Source: Gymnothorax reevesii
Taxonomy: Eukaryota; Chordata; Actinopteri; Anguilliformes; Muraenidae
Assembly (NCBI GenBank): GCA_029721435.1
Contig: CM056574.1
Span: forward strand, 75,745,501 to 75,809,500
DNA length: 64,000 nucleotides
Direction: 5' to 3'
Shown one piece after another: positions 36,583-46,159 of this stretch (position 1 is its first letter; every line of letters begins with the position of its first letter). The position numbers and the translations under genes are program-made. Below the pieces are notes generated by a model. That model worked only from the letters and a program-made list of their open reading frames with translations. It did no database searches and had not been told where the DNA came from.

Positions 36583-38059
36583 TAAAAATGTCAAACCTGA
36601 TGCCCTGTCACGATGTTTTGAGACTGAGAAAGACCAAGTTAATCCTGACACCATTCTTCCCAGGGAGACATTCATCAATGCTGTTTTATTGGACATTGAA
36701 TCTGAAGTTAAGAATGCTAGTAATGATTCTGCCACCCCAAGTGCTTGTCCAGACCATTGTCTGTTCGTTCCTGCCCACCTGCGCTCTCGAGTCCTGGATT
36801 GGGGACACGCGTCCAGCCTCTCGTGCCATCCCGGAAACAAGCGGACGTTGGATTTCATCACACAACGGTTCTGGTGGCCTGAGATTAGAAACGACGTCCA
36901 GAAGTTTGTCTCTGCCTGCTCGGTCTGCGCCCAAGCCAAGGTATCACACCAACCCCCTCACGGTCTACTGCAACCACTACCCACCCCACACCGCCCCTGG
37001 TCACACATAGCACTAGACTTTATTACTGGTCTACCCCCTTCCAATCACTTCACCACTATCCTCACCATTGTCGATCGTTTTTCCAAGGCTGTTCATTTTG
37101 TCCCCCTCATTAAACTACCATCCGCACAAGAAACTGTCAACCTCATCATCCAACATGTTATTAGATTACACGGCATCCCTACTGACATCACTTCTGATCG
37201 CGGCCCACAATTCACAGCCAAATTTTGGAAGTCATTTTGCAAATCACTCGGCACCTCAGTTAGCCTATCCTCAGGTTTTCACCCCCAAACCAATGGCCAG
37301 ACCGAGCGGGCCAACCAGAGTATCGAAACCGTCCTACGCTGCATCTGCCTCAAGAACCCCTCCTCCTGGAGCCAGCAACTCCCATGGGCAGAATACGCAA
37401 TCAATAGTCACACTTCATCAGCCTCTGGTCTCTCCCCTTTCAAAGCCTGTCTCGGTTACCAACCCCCATTGTTCCCATGCCAGGAGGAGGAGGTTGCTGT
37501 ACCTTCAGCCCGCGAATTTGTGCGTCGCTGCAGACGTACTTGGAGGACCACCCGGGAAGTGCTGCTCAGGTCGGTTGCCAGCATGAAGGCCCAAGCAGAC
37601 AAGAAACGCGTTGCTGCCCCATCATACCGACCTGGGCAGTGCGTATGGCTGTCCTCCAAGGACATTCCCTGGAGGGGGAGTGGGGGAAAACTGTTCCCCA
37701 AGTTCCTGGGGCCCTTTACCATTGAAAAAATCATAAGCCTCTCTGCTGTCCGCCTCCGTCTTCCCCTATCCATGCACCGTATTCACCCCACGTTTCATGT
37801 TTCACAGATTAAACCTGCAGTTACCCACCCCCTGTCATCTGGTCCTGATCCCCCACCTCCCGCCCGCATAATTGACGGAGGCGAGGCATTTACTGTTCAC
37901 GCTTTGTTGGACTGTCGTCGACGAGGTCGCGGACTCCAGTACCTCGTCGACTGGGAGGGCTACGGCCCCGAACAACGCAGTTGGGTGCCTTCCCGGCACA
38001 TTCTGGACAAAGAACTGATTAAGGACTATCACGCTTCACATCCACGACCATCAGGTTAA
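36569..38059 (+). pseudogene. Gypsy pol: integrase with GPY/F module and chromodomain
   Basis: An open frame of 496 codons, one frame over from the RT part. Order: [13 protein letters not shown] linker; zinc-binding HHCC with WWPEIRNDVQKFV...CSVCAQAK; catalytic core with LDFITGLP (D), TSDRGPQF (D) and NGQTERANQ (E); a GPFTIEKI...AVRLRLP GPY/F-like module; MHRIHPTFHVSQIKP; and a C-terminal chromodomain (YLVDWEGYGPEQRSWVP, aromatic cage W and Y). The chromodomain places it among chromoviruses, whose integrase tail is known to read histone marks. The integrase itself looks intact; only the upstream frameshift and missing 5' half disable it. Confidence 0.88.
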
Positions 38060-38077
38060 ACGCCGGGAGGCGTTTTT

Positions 38078-38094
38078 AGGGGGGGGGGGGGGGG
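38078..38094 (+). promoter_or_regulatory. Polypurine tract of the gypsy element
   Basis: An A followed by 16 Gs immediately before TACTG and the LTR start at 38098. This is the expected place for plus-strand priming in LTR retrotransposons. Confidence 0.75.
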
Positions 38095-38871
38095 TACTGT
38101 TGTGATCTGTGCATTCTGCTGTCATGTTTAAGTTCTGTGCCTGGCTCAGCCATGTTTAGGATTTCTGTGTTTAGTGTCCACTGCCTGCCCTCTGACCATT
38201 CTTAGGATTATGTTTTGTGTTTTGGTAATTTGGATTTCATTGTGTTATTATTTTTCATGTCTTAGTAATTTAGTTTCCATGCCATGTTTTCATTTCTATG
38301 CTTTGCACTTTGTCTCCCCTGTCTTGTCATGTGTGTATCTTTGCTCACGGTCCCTTGTCTTGTGTGCACTCATTCGGGTGATTTATTGGTTTCTGGGTTT
38401 CAATCTTCTTTCATTATCTCGTGTTCTTCCTTCCTCTCTTTTACTGTCTTACGAACACATACTAACAGTTTATTGTTTTTGCTAATTACTAACCACACTA
38501 ATCTTGTATATTTTTACTAACTCTCTAACATGCACTCAGGATTGTAAAGCTGCACATACTAATTGACTAACTACCTCTCAGCAGTCGCTCAATTCTAATC
38601 TCCGCCTCCTTGCCTATCCCTAATTATCTCTGCTGCAAGTTTCTGTGGATTTCCACTTATACTTTGTGCTTTCCTTTTTCTTTTATCTTGGCACTTTAGC
38701 ACACCTTAACCGGAGCTGTTGTTTTGTACTTAGGTTTGTCTTGTGATCCCTGTCTGTGTTTTGGCTACAGCCTAATTCATGTAATTAGTTCATTCCTCAT
38801 GTGTCTCTCCCTGATCATTGTTCCCACTGATTGCACCTGTTCTCCCTGGTCATGTGTTTACCCCGGGTGTG

Positions 38872-38879
38872 TATATAAG
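38872..38879 (+). promoter_or_regulatory. TATA box in gypsy LTR
   Basis: TATATAAG in the LTR, about 405 bp upstream of the AATAAA signal. Predicted transcription start is near 38905. This could still drive transcription rightward into the CR1 remnant. Confidence 0.55.
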
Positions 38880-39283
38880 ATGTCTGTTTGGCACACTTTC
38901 TTGTCAGATCGTTCTCCCTAGTTTTTCTCGTGCCACGTTTCTCGCCTTGATCTCTTAGTGTTTATCTTTCTGACTGGATTGCCCGACTTTCGATTTTTGC
39001 CTTTGTGATTTTGGATTATTGTTGCATCTGTGTGTTTTGACCATTTTTCTGCCCGACTACGAGATCTGTTTGCTGCCCTGGTAACGATTCGTATTACGTC
39101 CTGTGGATTCTGGCTTGCTTCTCTGATAGTACTTTTCCTGTGTACCAGACCCATTTCTGTCCGACTACGATTACTGTGATTGCTGCCCTGGTTTTTGATA
39201 CTATTTTTGCCCAACTGGATTTCGACTTTTGGATTGTGGACTTTGTACTGTTTTTCGCCCGGCGGGGGTCACCCCCCTTTACC

Positions 39284-39289
39284 AATAAA
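39284..39289 (+). terminator. Poly-A signal in gypsy LTR
   Basis: AATAAA in CCAATAAAACAAGC, 56 bp before the LTR end, placed as expected for the R-U5 border. Confidence 0.55.
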
Positions 39290-39345
39290 ACAAGCTCTAC
39301 TGCATTTCCTGGTTCTCGCATCTGGTTCCTGATCGCATCACAACA

Positions 39346-39495
39346 GCGGATGCCTTATACAGTTACTTTGAGAATTTTAAATCTTTATTTGGCCAGAGGG
39401 CAAGTTAATTGGTCAAGATTATTTAGCGGAAATTGAGTTGTTGCATAAACTAAAGGCAGATAAGGCGGCGGGTCCTGATGGCTTATATCCTAGAG
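39346..39495 (+). pseudogene. CR1-like ORF2, start of reverse transcriptase
   Basis: Continues after the gypsy 3' LTR with ADALYSYFENFKSLFGQRAS, a stop, and then ELLHKLKADKAAGPDGLYPR, which is RT block 0/1. It is cut by the hAT-type MITE at 39496. A short piece of RT is missing on resumption at 39707. Confidence 0.75.
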
Positions 39496-39706
39496 CAGGG
39501 ATCAACAACTCCGTTCCTGGAGGGCCACTATCCTGTAGGTTTCTGCTCTACCTGCTGTTCTGCACACCTGATTCAACTAATTAGCTACTTAACAAGATCT
39601 TGAGCTGGGCAATTGAGTGACCAATAAGTTGAATCAGGTGTGCTGAACAGCAGGTAGAGCAGAAGCCTACAGGATAGTGACCCTCCAGGAACGGAGTTGG
39701 TGATCC
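39496..39706. mobile_element. hAT-type MITE (~80-bp inverted repeats)
   Basis: The left arm CAGGGATCAACAACTCCG...CTGGAGGGCCACTATCCTG is mirrored by the right arm ending CCAGGAACGGAGTTGGTGAT over about 80 bp with only a few mismatches, leaving a loop of about 50 bp. It interrupts CR1 ORF2 after GLYPR. Flanks (CCTAGAG / GGCATCTT) show no clear 8-bp duplication, and some CR1 sequence is missing here, so a deletion probably removed one copy. Confidence 0.75.
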
Positions 39707-40253
39707 GGCATCTTCAGACAGTCTTTAGAAACTGGAGAAATGCCAAATGATTGGAAACAGGGCAATATAATACCAATATATAAGAAAGGGGACCGTACTG
39801 AGCCAGGAAACTACAGGCCAGTCAGTTTAACTTGCATTGCGTGCAAAATATTGGAATCTATCACAAAAGATGAGCTGGAATTATTTCTTGAACGTAACAG
39901 TATCTTGAGGAATAGCCAACATGGTTTTCGGAAGGGAAGGTCATGCCTGACAAACCTTCTGGAATTTTTTGAAGAGGCCACCAGGACTTATGACCAGAGC
40001 AGGGCTGATGACATCATATACTTGGATTTTCAGAAAACATACGATACAGCACCGCATAAGAGACTAATTTTTAAAATTGGAGTTACAGGAGGTATTCTGG
40101 AGTGGATTCAAAACTGGTCAAAGGACAGAACACAGAGTGGTGGTCAGTGGTATCTCATCTGAGCTAGGTATGGTGGGGTGTGGCGTCCCCCAGGGATCGG
40201 TGTTGGGACCCCGGCTGTTCCTCATCTACATTATTGACCTTGATAGGAATATT
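39707..40253 (+). pseudogene. CR1-like ORF2, RT fingers and palm
   Basis: Contains IFRQSLETGEMPNDWKQGNI, GNYRPVSLTCIACKILESI, QHGFRKGRSCLTNLLEFFEE, then IIYLDFQKTYDTAPHKRL (RT block A, with D). After a frameshift near 40150 comes CGVPQGSVLGPRLFLIYIID (RT block B). The fragment stops at DLDRNI, where the Harbinger element is inserted. Confidence 0.8.
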
Positions 40254-40815
40254 GGCCCTCATTCATCAAACTTGAATACACCAAAGCAATGGGTGTGCGC
40301 CAAATCTCCCGCAATAATCGGCATTTATCAATCTGAACGTGAGCAAACGGTCCGCGAAAATCTCACGGCAGCCCTGACCAGGTGTAAGCAAATCTGAAAA
40401 CAGCGAAGAACATGCAGGAACGAGTGCAGCCGTCAAAATGAGTAATAAACTATATGCAGCGATGCAGATGTCATGCTGTTCTTATTAGTAAAATAAATAA
40501 ATAGCCTAAATAAATGAATGAATAAATAAATTAATAAAAGTAGGTTGTTTCCAAATATAAGTGTAATTTCCATGCAGATGTCATTTATTTATTTATTTTA
40601 ATACATTTATTTAATAAATAAACTGCACCTGTGTCGAGAAATTAATTACACTCTTCGAAACAACCTGCTTGTCAGGCCAGAAGGCTGGCAATTACAATCA
40701 ATTTGACTAAGCGCAATGCGTGGCTTCACGGATATGCAGTATGATCGGTCAGATGCTCATCCAATCATATATTTATTGGCTGACAAACACTTTGACCGTG
40801 ATCACATTTTGACAA

Positions 40816-40926
40816 TGGCAGATCTTCTATTGCTAGAGGAATAAGTTTCTGTCCGACGTGAGAGGAACTGTTGGCACAGAGAAGATCTCCTCCGGGAAAG
40901 TGACGAGTGGCTGCTCGTTTTGTGTG
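40816..40926 (+). pseudogene. Harbinger-type transposase N-terminal fragment
   Basis: Reads MADLLLLEE, a stop, then VRRERNCWHREDLLRESDEW LLVLC (written in two parts). This matches the leader of Harbinger-type transposases (a LLLLEEE stretch, an RRERxxxxR stretch, then a SDEWL-like stretch before the RFRFP motif). The nuclease domain is absent. Identification is from motif memory only. Confidence 0.45.
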
Positions 40927-41465
40927 GTACCCAATAAAATGCCATGGAGTAATACAATTAAAAGTACAATAAAGAGTGATCTCTGCAGACTGTATTTTAA
41001 CAATTACCCTCATGCAGCTCCGATCGAGGTGGTGGGGACTCATCCGGTCTGGTTGACCGTCTGGTTGGCCTCCACCGGTCCGTGCACTGCTGAGCCTAAG
41101 CGCCGCAACCCATTTTTTGATGGAGATCTTAAAATCGGACCACTTTTTCTAACCTACATGTAAAGCATTTTGATTGTCAATTATGTAGGCTTTATTATAT
41201 GAAATATCATGGATCTATAAACTGAATTTATTAAGACCGATGTTATTCGCACTTATACGTGTGGCCAATGCTAATTTTTTTTCTTGGCCACACTTATAAG
41301 TGCGCCAGTTGATAACCATTCCAGTGCCGCTTATAGAAAGTACCGCATAAAATAAGTTTGACCAAAAAAAATTTTTTTAGCTTTGGTCACACTTAAAATA
41401 AGTGTGGGCAATGGAGAAATCTGCATCTGGGCACACAGATGCGAATAGTCGCTTCGATTTATTAA

Positions 41466-43538
41466 AGCTGCAGTTGGTAACTTTGAGGAGAGAGAAGACT
41501 TCGCACAAAAATTTGAAAAAAGCAACTTTCAGATCCCTCCCCCTCCCTCTCCACTGCACTCCTCAGACCCTCCCCTAGAAAGCTACCGTGCACGCGAAGG
41601 CACGCGAACTGTTATGCATGCAACTGCGGAGAGATTTTGCACGTTCAAATTATGAAAGCGGCCAATTTGCCGAGGTGAGATGTTACTGTTGCGAACAGTC
41701 AACACTGCTGGCCAACAAACAGGCGCGTCGTTAGACCTGAAAATTCTGGGGCTAATATCCCTCCTTTTATTGAAAACAAGTGTTTGCCACTAACATGGCA
41801 ATATGCCCCGCCGTCTCAATTTTATGTGTCCGTACGAACGGAGCACAATGCTATATCCCCCGCTTCGCGCTAATCGCGCGGAGAGGGATGATAATTAGTC
41901 CTGGCAAATTCTAGATGGTTTTCCTTCATTCACACGTTTTCCAATTCAAGAATAATCAAGTGGCAGTTGAAGACACGGCTTCTCTCCCCCATGCGATCTA
42001 AAAGCGACAAAATAACAGGCTACATTCAGTACCGAAAAATTATTTGATTATAATTAGGTCTATGCACCATCACTCGGCGATGGCATTTCATAACTTTTCA
42101 GCGAATGAAGGTAATTTCGGCGACAAGCACATAAACCTGTTTTTGCAGCACGGTCGCTCAATTCGTAGTAAATAAAAAAAATGAAAAATTTACAGCTGTC
42201 CGATTGGAAAATGTAAACGGACGAAACCACTTACTGGTCTGAAATGCCGTTGCCGAGTGCAGGCGCATAGACCTAATTATAATTAAATTATTTTTCTGTC
42301 CTGAATGCAGCCCATTATTTTGTCGCTTTTAGATTGCATGAGGAAGAGAAGTCGTCTCTTCGATTGCCACTTGATTATTTATGAATTGAAAAACGTGTTA
42401 ATAACGGAAACCAATCTAGAATTAGCCAGGATTAATTATTTAAATAAAAAACAGGGATATTGGCCCAATCCTGTCGACATGAAAAGTAATCTACAGCAGT
42501 ATGTATTCATTAAAAACACAGCACGCTCTTATTTCAGGAAGTTACTCGTTTTTTGAGTACAGAAACTGTCGTGAATCCAGCTGAATGGCCAGTAAATCAT
42601 GTATGTCAGCATTTAGCTGTGAGAGCACAGAAATGTTACACATATTTATAAGGACAACAACACAACTGACAAGACTGGCAGGTCACTTCATAAAGAGATT
42701 TCTAATAAAACAACGCCAGTAACGTTTGCCCTAGCATCTGAAACAAGCTAACGTTAGCTCGACTGCAACATCACAGTAACATCACATGCACTGCGGAGTA
42801 CTGTCGCAATTACAAGACTCTGGCTATTCGAACAGCGACTGTGCTTGTAAGCGACGTTCACTGGTTATTTGCGGAGCGAAAATCAATCGATGCTGGTTAG
42901 GGCTGGGGTTCGTTTGGTGATCATGTCAGCGACGCCAACTCGCTTATTTGCAAAGCAAAAATGAACCAACAAATAACAAAGGGGTTTACCTGTCAAGGAG
43001 AAAAGTAGCAAGCTCTGCGTCAGTTTTTAATACTTCTAGATCATGGAGTTCCTTCCACTTCTAAAAATCTACTCCGATTTTCACTCTGGTTTTATCCTGG
43101 GTTTTGTTAAATTCTTTCTTTTGCACTTTTTTTCTTCTTCTGGCTTCCTTTTTTACTAGTCTTCGCCATGTGTGCTGTTTCTGGTAACTGAGATGTCGGT
43201 ATTTTTTTCCTCGCTGATGGTTCTCAGCTCCTGAACCTGCTCTCGGAGATTTGAACTTGTCTGAGCACTGGCGTGAACTGAGGAGGAAGGGGGAGGGGGC
43301 TGTCTGCAGCACGTGAATGAGCACTGTTTTATGGCTGTCGGACACCATCCTGGCTCTAATTGGTTCTTTTTTGTCGGTCCGAACGATTCTTTTAAATTGC
43401 AGTATGAGCATTAGGTGGGTTTGAAGGAGCCTTTTTTTAATTACAGAGTACTAGGTTTACGTAATACTGTCTGTACACAGTGACAGTTTCAGCAAAAAAG
43501 CCAAAAGGTTACTTTTCTAAAACTTACCAACTGCAGCT
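41466..43538. mobile_element. TTAA-flanked (Kolobok-like) element in Harbinger
   Basis: The left end AGCTGCAGTTGGTAACTTT and right end AACTTACCAACTGCAGCT are inverted, and TTAA flanks both (41462-41465 and 43539-43542). A TTAA target occurs in piggyBac and Kolobok; the AG terminus rather than CC favours Kolobok. Length 2,073 bp. A minus-strand lysine/arginine-rich frame (43061-43411) is open but I recognise no transposase. It holds a nested fold-back element. Confidence 0.65.
41745..42470. mobile_element. Fold-back element nested at level four
   Basis: Arms at about 41891-42090 and 42240-42439 are mirror images over about 195 bp with perhaps 85% identity (CTGGCAAATTCTAG... against ...CTAGAATTAGCCAGG). 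Outer tips TGGGGCTAATATCCCT and GGGATATTGGCCCAA also mirror each other. The arms resemble those of the hAT-type MITE at 44053-44595 (ATTAGTCCTGGCAA, then AAGACACGG...TCTC), so the two are related families. Confidence 0.65.
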
Positions 43539-43555
43539 TTAATGAATTAATTCAA

Positions 43556-43692
43556 ACGTCTGCTGCACTCCAGTTTTCAACCCCAACGGGGTTTACGACA
43601 GTATCAATAGTTTTCCACACTACAGCCTTCTGAGCTCCCTTTATGCCACTTTTAAAGCTTCCAAATAAAAATATTTTGTTTTCTCCATCTCG
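43556..43692 (-). pseudogene. Myb/SANT-like Harbinger accessory protein fragment
   Basis: On the minus strand one frame reads KIFLFGSFKSGIKGAQKAVV, then WKTIDTVVNPVGVENWSAAD. This resembles the Myb/SANT-like DNA-binding domain of Harbinger accessory proteins and the related NAIF1 family (a FG-F-G core with W at the second helix). It lies opposite in orientation to the transposase fragment, as in complete Harbinger elements, and is cut off near the nested TTAA element at 43542. Confidence 0.45.
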
Positions 43693-43976
43693 GACGTGAT
43701 AATTTATATTTCCTCTTCAGTGAAGTTCTTTCTTCTCTGCCGTCTTTCGAGAGTCCCTGTCGTAAAGTGGGCAGGACTATGCTTCCCGGAGCATAAATTT
43801 ATAGGGTCATATAAATTACGATGGTTTCAACCGCCAGATTTATCAACGCCACGGCAGTTCTATGCCGAAATCTGCGACGTACACACTTTTAGTAAATCAG
43901 ATGTGACACCTGGCGAACGCTGATATTTACACCAGAATCTACACCAGATCCAATGCAAGTTTGATAAATGAGGGCC

Positions 43977-44052
43977 ATTGAGAGCAGATTAGTTAAATTT
44001 GCAGATCATACTAAATTGGGAGGTTTGGCAAATAGTTTAGGGTCCACTAAAG
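43977..44052 (+). pseudogene. CR1-like ORF2, RT block C (FADH)
   Basis: Resumes in register after the Harbinger element as ESRLVKFADHTKLGGLANSL. The RT catalytic motif (F/Y)ADD reads FADH, so the second aspartate is lost by one base change. The fragment is cut by a hAT-type MITE at 44053. Confidence 0.75.
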
Positions 44053-44595
44053 CAGGGGCGTAATTTTAACGGGAGTTGGGGGGGACGGAAACACGGCCTT
44101 TATGACAATTAGTCCTGGCAAGTTCTCAATCATTTTCCATGATTGGCGCGTTTTCCAATTATCGTAATTGGCAACTGAAGACACGGTTCCTCTCCATGTG
44201 TGATCTAACAGCATCCAGCGATGATATAGTCGGGTAAATTAAGTTCAGAAAATTAATTTACTGCTTGCCTGTGAGTCGACAGGTAAGCGATTTTGAATAA
44301 CGTTGATTTAAACACAGCAAATGCGCATCCTGATGACCGATTGCCGTCCTACTTAATCGGAGAGAACAAGCAGCACCTGTTCATTATGGGCTGCAAAAAG
44401 TTCAGTGTTGCATTAATACTTAGGCCTAAAGAGTAGAGTTAAATCGCATATGGGCAGGAACCGTGTCTTCAGTTGCCAATTACGATAATTGGAAAACGCC
44501 TCGATGAAGCAAAATGATTGAGAACTGGCCAGGGCTAATTGTCATAAAGGCCGTGTCTCCGTCCCCCCCAACTGCCAGTTAAAATTACGCCCCTG
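44053..44595. mobile_element. hAT-type MITE (8-bp TSD CACTAAAG)
   Basis: The ends CAGGGGCGTAATTTTAAC and GTTAAAATTACGCCCCTG are inverted, continuing into mirrored arms of about 150 bp. CACTAAAG occurs at 44045-44052 and 44596-44603, the 8-bp duplication typical of hAT elements. Excision restores CR1 ORF2 (GSTKVIQDDF) exactly. Non-coding. Confidence 0.9.
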
Positions 44596-44603
44596 CACTA
44601 AAG

Positions 44604-44728
44604 TGATTCAGGATGATTTTGATAGAATCCAGAATTGGGCAGAAATGTGGCAAATGAAATTTAATCTAGCAAAATGTCAAGATGTACATGTAGGTAATAA
44701 AAACATAAGACGGGATTACTTCATGGGA
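44604..44728 (+). pseudogene. CR1-like ORF2, RT thumb start
   Basis: Reads VIQDDFDRIQNWAEMWQMKF, then NLAKCQDVHVGNKNIRRDYF, in register with the fragment before the MITE. It is interrupted after FMG by the 5.1-kb LINE. Confidence 0.75.
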
Positions 44729-45264
44729 CCGGCTCAGGACCGCATACACACGCAAACGCTCACCCGTGACGCATGTCCCTCCATTGTGTCTTCGTGCTCT
44801 CTGATGGACTTTGGACTTTTGACTTTCCTGGGGCTACACACCACAGCTACCCGGCTCGCCGGCTTTGGTTTGTCAACCTGCGGCATCGTTTTTGACACTT
44901 GAAACAGACAAACGGTCGTCTAACGCAACCGATTGGTAAACTTGCCGCAATTGTGCAATTTCGGCAAGTAAAGGGACATTAAATTCAACAACACTGAACG
45001 CTGAGTACGCTGAGTGCGGGTTCGGCATTGGCTTCTTCACTTTACTTCCGCGAACACCACACACCTTTTCAGCAGCGTGTGTCTCCGCTTTCCATAGCAT
45101 ATAGTGGTGCCATCGCTTCCCCAGCGAACGTTTGGGATCACCGAGTGTCCTTTGTGTGGACGTGGTGGTCAGCCGGTCAGTTGATCTCACTGCTACATTG
45201 AGTCAAGTAACATACAATTCATACGGCTGGAGTTTCAAGTACTTTTGTTGGAACATTTTATAAT

Positions 45265-46083
45265 ATGGGGAAGAAGACGAGAGTACAAGCACAGTCGGAA
45301 AGTGAAGGAGTAAACAACTCCGACACAAACAACCAAGATAACAGCAAGGAGAATACAGATACAATGGCGCCGTCAGGTTCCGCTGGCCAGGCAATGGGGA
45401 ATGATCTTGGCCAGGTGTTGACTGCCATGAAGAGTATGGAATCGCGCCTAAGCGAGCGGATGGACTCCATAGAACAACGGATAACGGCGAGTATCAGAAA
45501 CCTGGGGGAGGCTGAGATTACGCAGCTAAAATCGGAGTTAGAAGATGAAATACAGGCTATGCGTGAGCGGGTACTGGGATTGGAAGCCAGGACGGTATCA
45601 AATACGGTTAATGTTGATAATGAGGTTGGTAGAAACATTGTGTTAACTAAAATTCCTGTCACTGAAGATGAAAACGTGATCGATAAAGTTCAAACTGTGA
45701 TTAATAATGGATTAGGTCTAACCGAAATTAAAGTGTTTAAGGCGGAGAGAAAGAAATCGTATAGGGAGAATATACCAGGTGTGATTATTGCCACGTTAGA
45801 ATCCTCATCTGATAGACAGTCCATGCTTGAAGCTAAATGTAGGCTGCATAATGCTCAGGAGTATGGGGACGTGATGATTTTCCCTGACACTCCATGGGAA
45901 CAGAGGAAATACGAGAGGGATATGCAGACTATTATTAAATCGGTTGGCAAGGACCAGTTGGTTTGGAAGAATGGCCGTGTGCAGTACAAGCAGGACCGGA
46001 TGGAAGCCGCGTTCGGTAGGGATCAGATCTCACAGCGGCCGATTGGCCGGGCACACCAAGGTCGCGGCAATGGCCGGGGTTGA
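45265..46083 (+). CDS. LINE ORF1 protein, intact frame (272 aa)
   Basis: ATG at 45265, in TTATAATATGGGG, with stop TGA at 46081. Residues ~1-40 are polar (NNSDTNNQDNSKENTD). Residues ~50-115 have heptad-like spacing (LTAMKSMESRLSERMDSIEQ, then ELEDEIQAMRERVLGLEART), a coiled coil for trimerisation as in L1-type ORF1. Residues ~120-230 may be an RRM/CTD-like RNA-binding region (IVLTKIPVTEDENVIDKVQT; FPDTPWEQRKYERDMQ). The tail is RG-rich (GRAHQGRGNGRG). No stop or frameshift, in contrast to ORF2. Function is inferred as an RNA-chaperone partner of ORF2; the copy cannot move without it. Confidence 0.7.
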   Translation: MGKKTRVQAQSESEGVNNSDTNNQDNSKENTDTMAPSGSAGQAMGNDLGQVLTAMKSMESRLSERMDSIEQRITASIRNLGEAEITQLKSELEDEIQAMRERVLGLEARTVSNTVNVDNEVGRNIVLTKIPVTEDENVIDKVQTVINNGLGLTEIKVFKAERKKSYRENIPGVIIATLESSSDRQSMLEAKCRLHNAQEYGDVMIFPDTPWEQRKYERDMQTIIKSVGKDQLVWKNGRVQYKQDRMEAAFGRDQISQRPIGRAHQGRGNGRG

Positions 46084-46159
46084 GGTAGTAAACAATCGGC
46101 GAGGGCAACCATCAACAGCAGCAGGCACAGAATGACAAGACTCACTATTAGTGGTTAAC

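Larger units (their letters stand above)
34790..39345 (+). mobile_element. Ty3/gypsy chromovirus-type element, 5' half missing
   Basis: Order: protease, reverse transcriptase, RNase H, integrase, chromodomain, polypurine tract, 3' LTR. The 5' LTR, primer-binding site and gag are absent. The left edge runs from CR1 ORF2 text (DIADSPV) straight into protease, with a junction at about 34784-34800. GCGGA follows the LTR end (39346-39350) and would be the right target duplication; its genuine left partner was probably deleted along with the 5' half. The element therefore inserted into the CR1 copy and then lost its 5' part. Confidence 0.85.
38098..39345 (+). mobile_element. 3' LTR of the gypsy element (1,248 bp)
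   Basis: Starts TGTTGTGAT and ends ATCACAACA, a perfect 9-bp terminal inverted repeat with TG...CA ends. It directly follows the polypurine tract and is followed by resumed CR1 text. It contains a TATA box (38872-38879) and a poly-A signal (39284-39289) in the expected order for U3-R-U5. It has no partner LTR in the window. Confidence 0.85.
40254..43976. mobile_element. PIF/Harbinger-like element in CR1 (TSD ATT)
   Basis: The ends are GGCCCTCATTCATCAAACTTG and its mirror (GGCCCTCATTTATCAAACTTG), flanked by ATT at 40251-40253 and 43977-43979. Removing the element and one ATT restores the CR1 frame DLDRNI-ESRLVKF exactly, so the ends and 3-bp duplication are certain. A 3-bp target duplication with a divergent transposase-like and Myb-like fragment pair fits PIF/Harbinger. 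It is internally deleted and carries a nested TTAA element at 41466-43538. Confidence 0.75.

Noticed and set aside
34780..39350. GCGGA at 34780-34784 and 39346-39350 as the gypsy target duplication
   Set aside because: The right copy sits correctly after the LTR, but the left one precedes further CR1 codons (DSPV) and no 5' LTR. The match is probably coincidental, the true left copy having been deleted.
43061..43411. 116-codon basic minus-strand frame in the TTAA element
   Set aside because: Lys/Arg-rich and compositionally biased (pyrimidine-rich plus strand); no transposase or DNA-binding motif is visible, so I do not call a gene.
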